Shown piece by piece: positions 5,809 to 6,622 of a stretch of DNA of 6,622 bases. The notes beneath the pieces were generated by a model. That model did not search any database, was not told the DNA's origin, and saw only the letters and a list, made by a program, of their open reading frames with translations. The first letter of the stretch is position 1. Every line of letters starts with the position of its first letter. The stretch is from an uncultured Ruminococcus sp. Lineage in GTDB: Bacteria > Bacillota > Clostridia > Oscillospirales > Ruminococcaceae. Made by a program: the position numbers and the translations under genes. Where the stretch lies: assembly GCA_946537565.1 (NCBI GenBank), contig CAMNFW010000117.1:1-6622 (forward strand), read 5' to 3'.

Positions 5809-6622
5809 GTGGAGCTGAGCAAAAATATTTACAGTATTGGCAGGGTCGTAGTTGATAAGAGCTTTCACACCCAAAGTGCCAGCGAAGCATTTTTCAGTTA
5901 TTTTGGAAATGACGTAATATATTCGATCCGGCGGACGATACTGGACGAAGATTTCAGCCGGCTGTCAGAATGTATAGAGAGGGTGCAGGAGGGAGAGAAT
6001 CTCAGCACAGTAATAAGAATGAAGGGCATTAATGGCGAGCTGCGGTGGGTATTAGCGGCAGTGAGCATGATCAGCAAGGGGAAGGAAAGTGAACTATACA
6101 GCATAGATCTGAGTGATGTGCTGTCGTTAAAGGCGCTGGCATACAGCAGCAAGGCAGCGGTCAATGGTTACAGGCAGATACTGAGCCTTGTAAGTGATCT
6201 GGGATTTGAATATGATTTCAGGACGAAGAGGATAAAGATATTCATGTTTGACCCATGCCGGGATATAGTATTAAATGACGAGCTTCTGGAGGAGTGGCAG
6301 AGGAATGCGATAGAAGAGGGGTATGTACTGTCGAGGTATGTAGATGTATTCAACACACTTTGCCGGGACATAAAAAACGGGGTATACAGATTTGACCATG
6401 AGCTGGAGACCTCGGTGCTTACCCAGGGAAAGGCGAAGGAGATATGTCTATTCCGTGGGATAACCGTATATGAAGACCCGAAGACCCGCCGGACAAGCGG
6501 TATCATATCAGTAGTCAGCAGCCGTCAGCGGTCGAAGGACATCAATCTTGCGATTGAAGCGAACCGGGATTCGCTGTCCGGCTTGCTTAATAAAAACACG
6601 GTAACTTCAATAGCCACAGAGC
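5809..6622 (+). CDS. PAS-PAS-GGDEF signalling protein (putative diguanylate cyclase), 3'-truncated
   Basis: The frame is open from GTG 5809 to the window end, giving 271 visible residues. Residues about 10-105 have the size and pattern of a PAS domain (GRVVVDKSFHTQSASEAFFSYF, then RWVLAAVSMI and a closing DLSDV). Residues about 122-238 look like a second PAS-type sensor (FEYDFRTKRIKIF, then FRGITVYEDPKTRRTSGIISVVSS). A helical linker leads to DSLSGLLNKN (254-263), matching the DxLTGLxNR motif that opens GGDEF domains. The protein would presumably sense an internal signal and make cyclic di-GMP, but the GGDEF catalytic motif lies beyond the window, so activity, degeneracy or an attached EAL domain cannot be judged. 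No membrane segments or signal peptide are visible, suggesting a cytosolic protein. It is divergent from the pfl operon. A PAS-containing kinase is less likely given the linker motif. Confidence 0.78.
   Translation, partial: MELSKNIYSIGRVVVDKSFHTQSASEAFFSYFGNDVIYSIRRTILDEDFSRLSECIERVQEGENLSTVIRMKGINGELRWVLAAVSMISKGKESELYSIDLSDVLSLKALAYSSKAAVNGYRQILSLVSDLGFEYDFRTKRIKIFMFDPCRDIVLNDELLEEWQRNAIEEGYVLSRYVDVFNTLCRDIKNGVYRFDHELETSVLTQGKAKEICLFRGITVYEDPKTRRTSGIISVVSSRQRSKDINLAIEANRDSLSGLLNKNTVTSIATE

Noticed and set aside
5509..5874. 121-codon minus-strand frame across the divergent control region
   Set aside because: It would cover both promoters, the pfl leader and the start of pflB, and its translation looks like random coding of AT-rich DNA. 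The promoter and leader signals explain the region better.
1..6622. CRISPR array, tRNA/rRNA genes or insertion sequences
   Set aside because: I saw no spaced direct repeats, tRNA-like cloverleaf, rRNA segment, transposase reading frame or terminal inverted repeats with target duplications.

Overview
This window looks like a fragment of an anaerobic, plant-polysaccharide-degrading Firmicute, most likely a Ruminococcus (Oscillospiraceae). The main clue is a secreted pectin-side-chain galactanase ending in a type I dockerin, the module that docks enzymes onto cellulosome scaffoldins. A fermentative pyruvate formate-lyase locus, strong AGGAGG-type ribosome binding sites and consensus sigma-A promoters fit this. 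Genus is inferred from gene content, not from a marker gene.

Left to right: (1) the 3' three quarters of asnA, ammonia-dependent asparagine synthetase (+), closed by an intrinsic terminator; (2) a perfect-consensus promoter and a secreted GH53 endo-beta-1,4-galactanase with a ricin-type lectin domain and a dockerin (+); (3) a terminator hairpin shared by the convergent transcripts; (4) a minus-strand operon, 5528 down to 2907, in which pyruvate formate-lyase is split into separate genes: a 706-residue core with the Cys-Cys active site but no glycyl radical domain, a 71-residue unidentified protein, and a 79-residue protein that is precisely the missing glycyl radical domain; (5) a roughly 280-bp divergent control region with a consensus pfl promoter, inverted repeats (one Rex-like) and a structured leader that could mask the pfl ribosome binding site; (6) a GTG-initiated PAS-PAS-GGDEF signalling gene (+), cut by the window end.

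The split PFL is the notable system. The core carries the catalytic cysteines, and the radical-bearing glycine (G54 of the 79-residue protein) is on a separate polypeptide, so the two must associate in trans. The small gene between them overlaps the core gene by 8 nt and appears translationally coupled. Its protein resembles the entry segment of the glycyl radical domain (9 of 21 ungapped identities) but lacks the glycine loop and adds a Cys-rich tail. It may be a diverged mimic, placeholder or assembly factor. No activase (pflA) gene lies in the operon.

The metabolic logic is coherent: extracellular galactan breakdown provides sugar, and PFL converts the resulting pyruvate to acetyl-CoA and formate. 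The asnA and PAS/GGDEF genes are probably separate transcription units.
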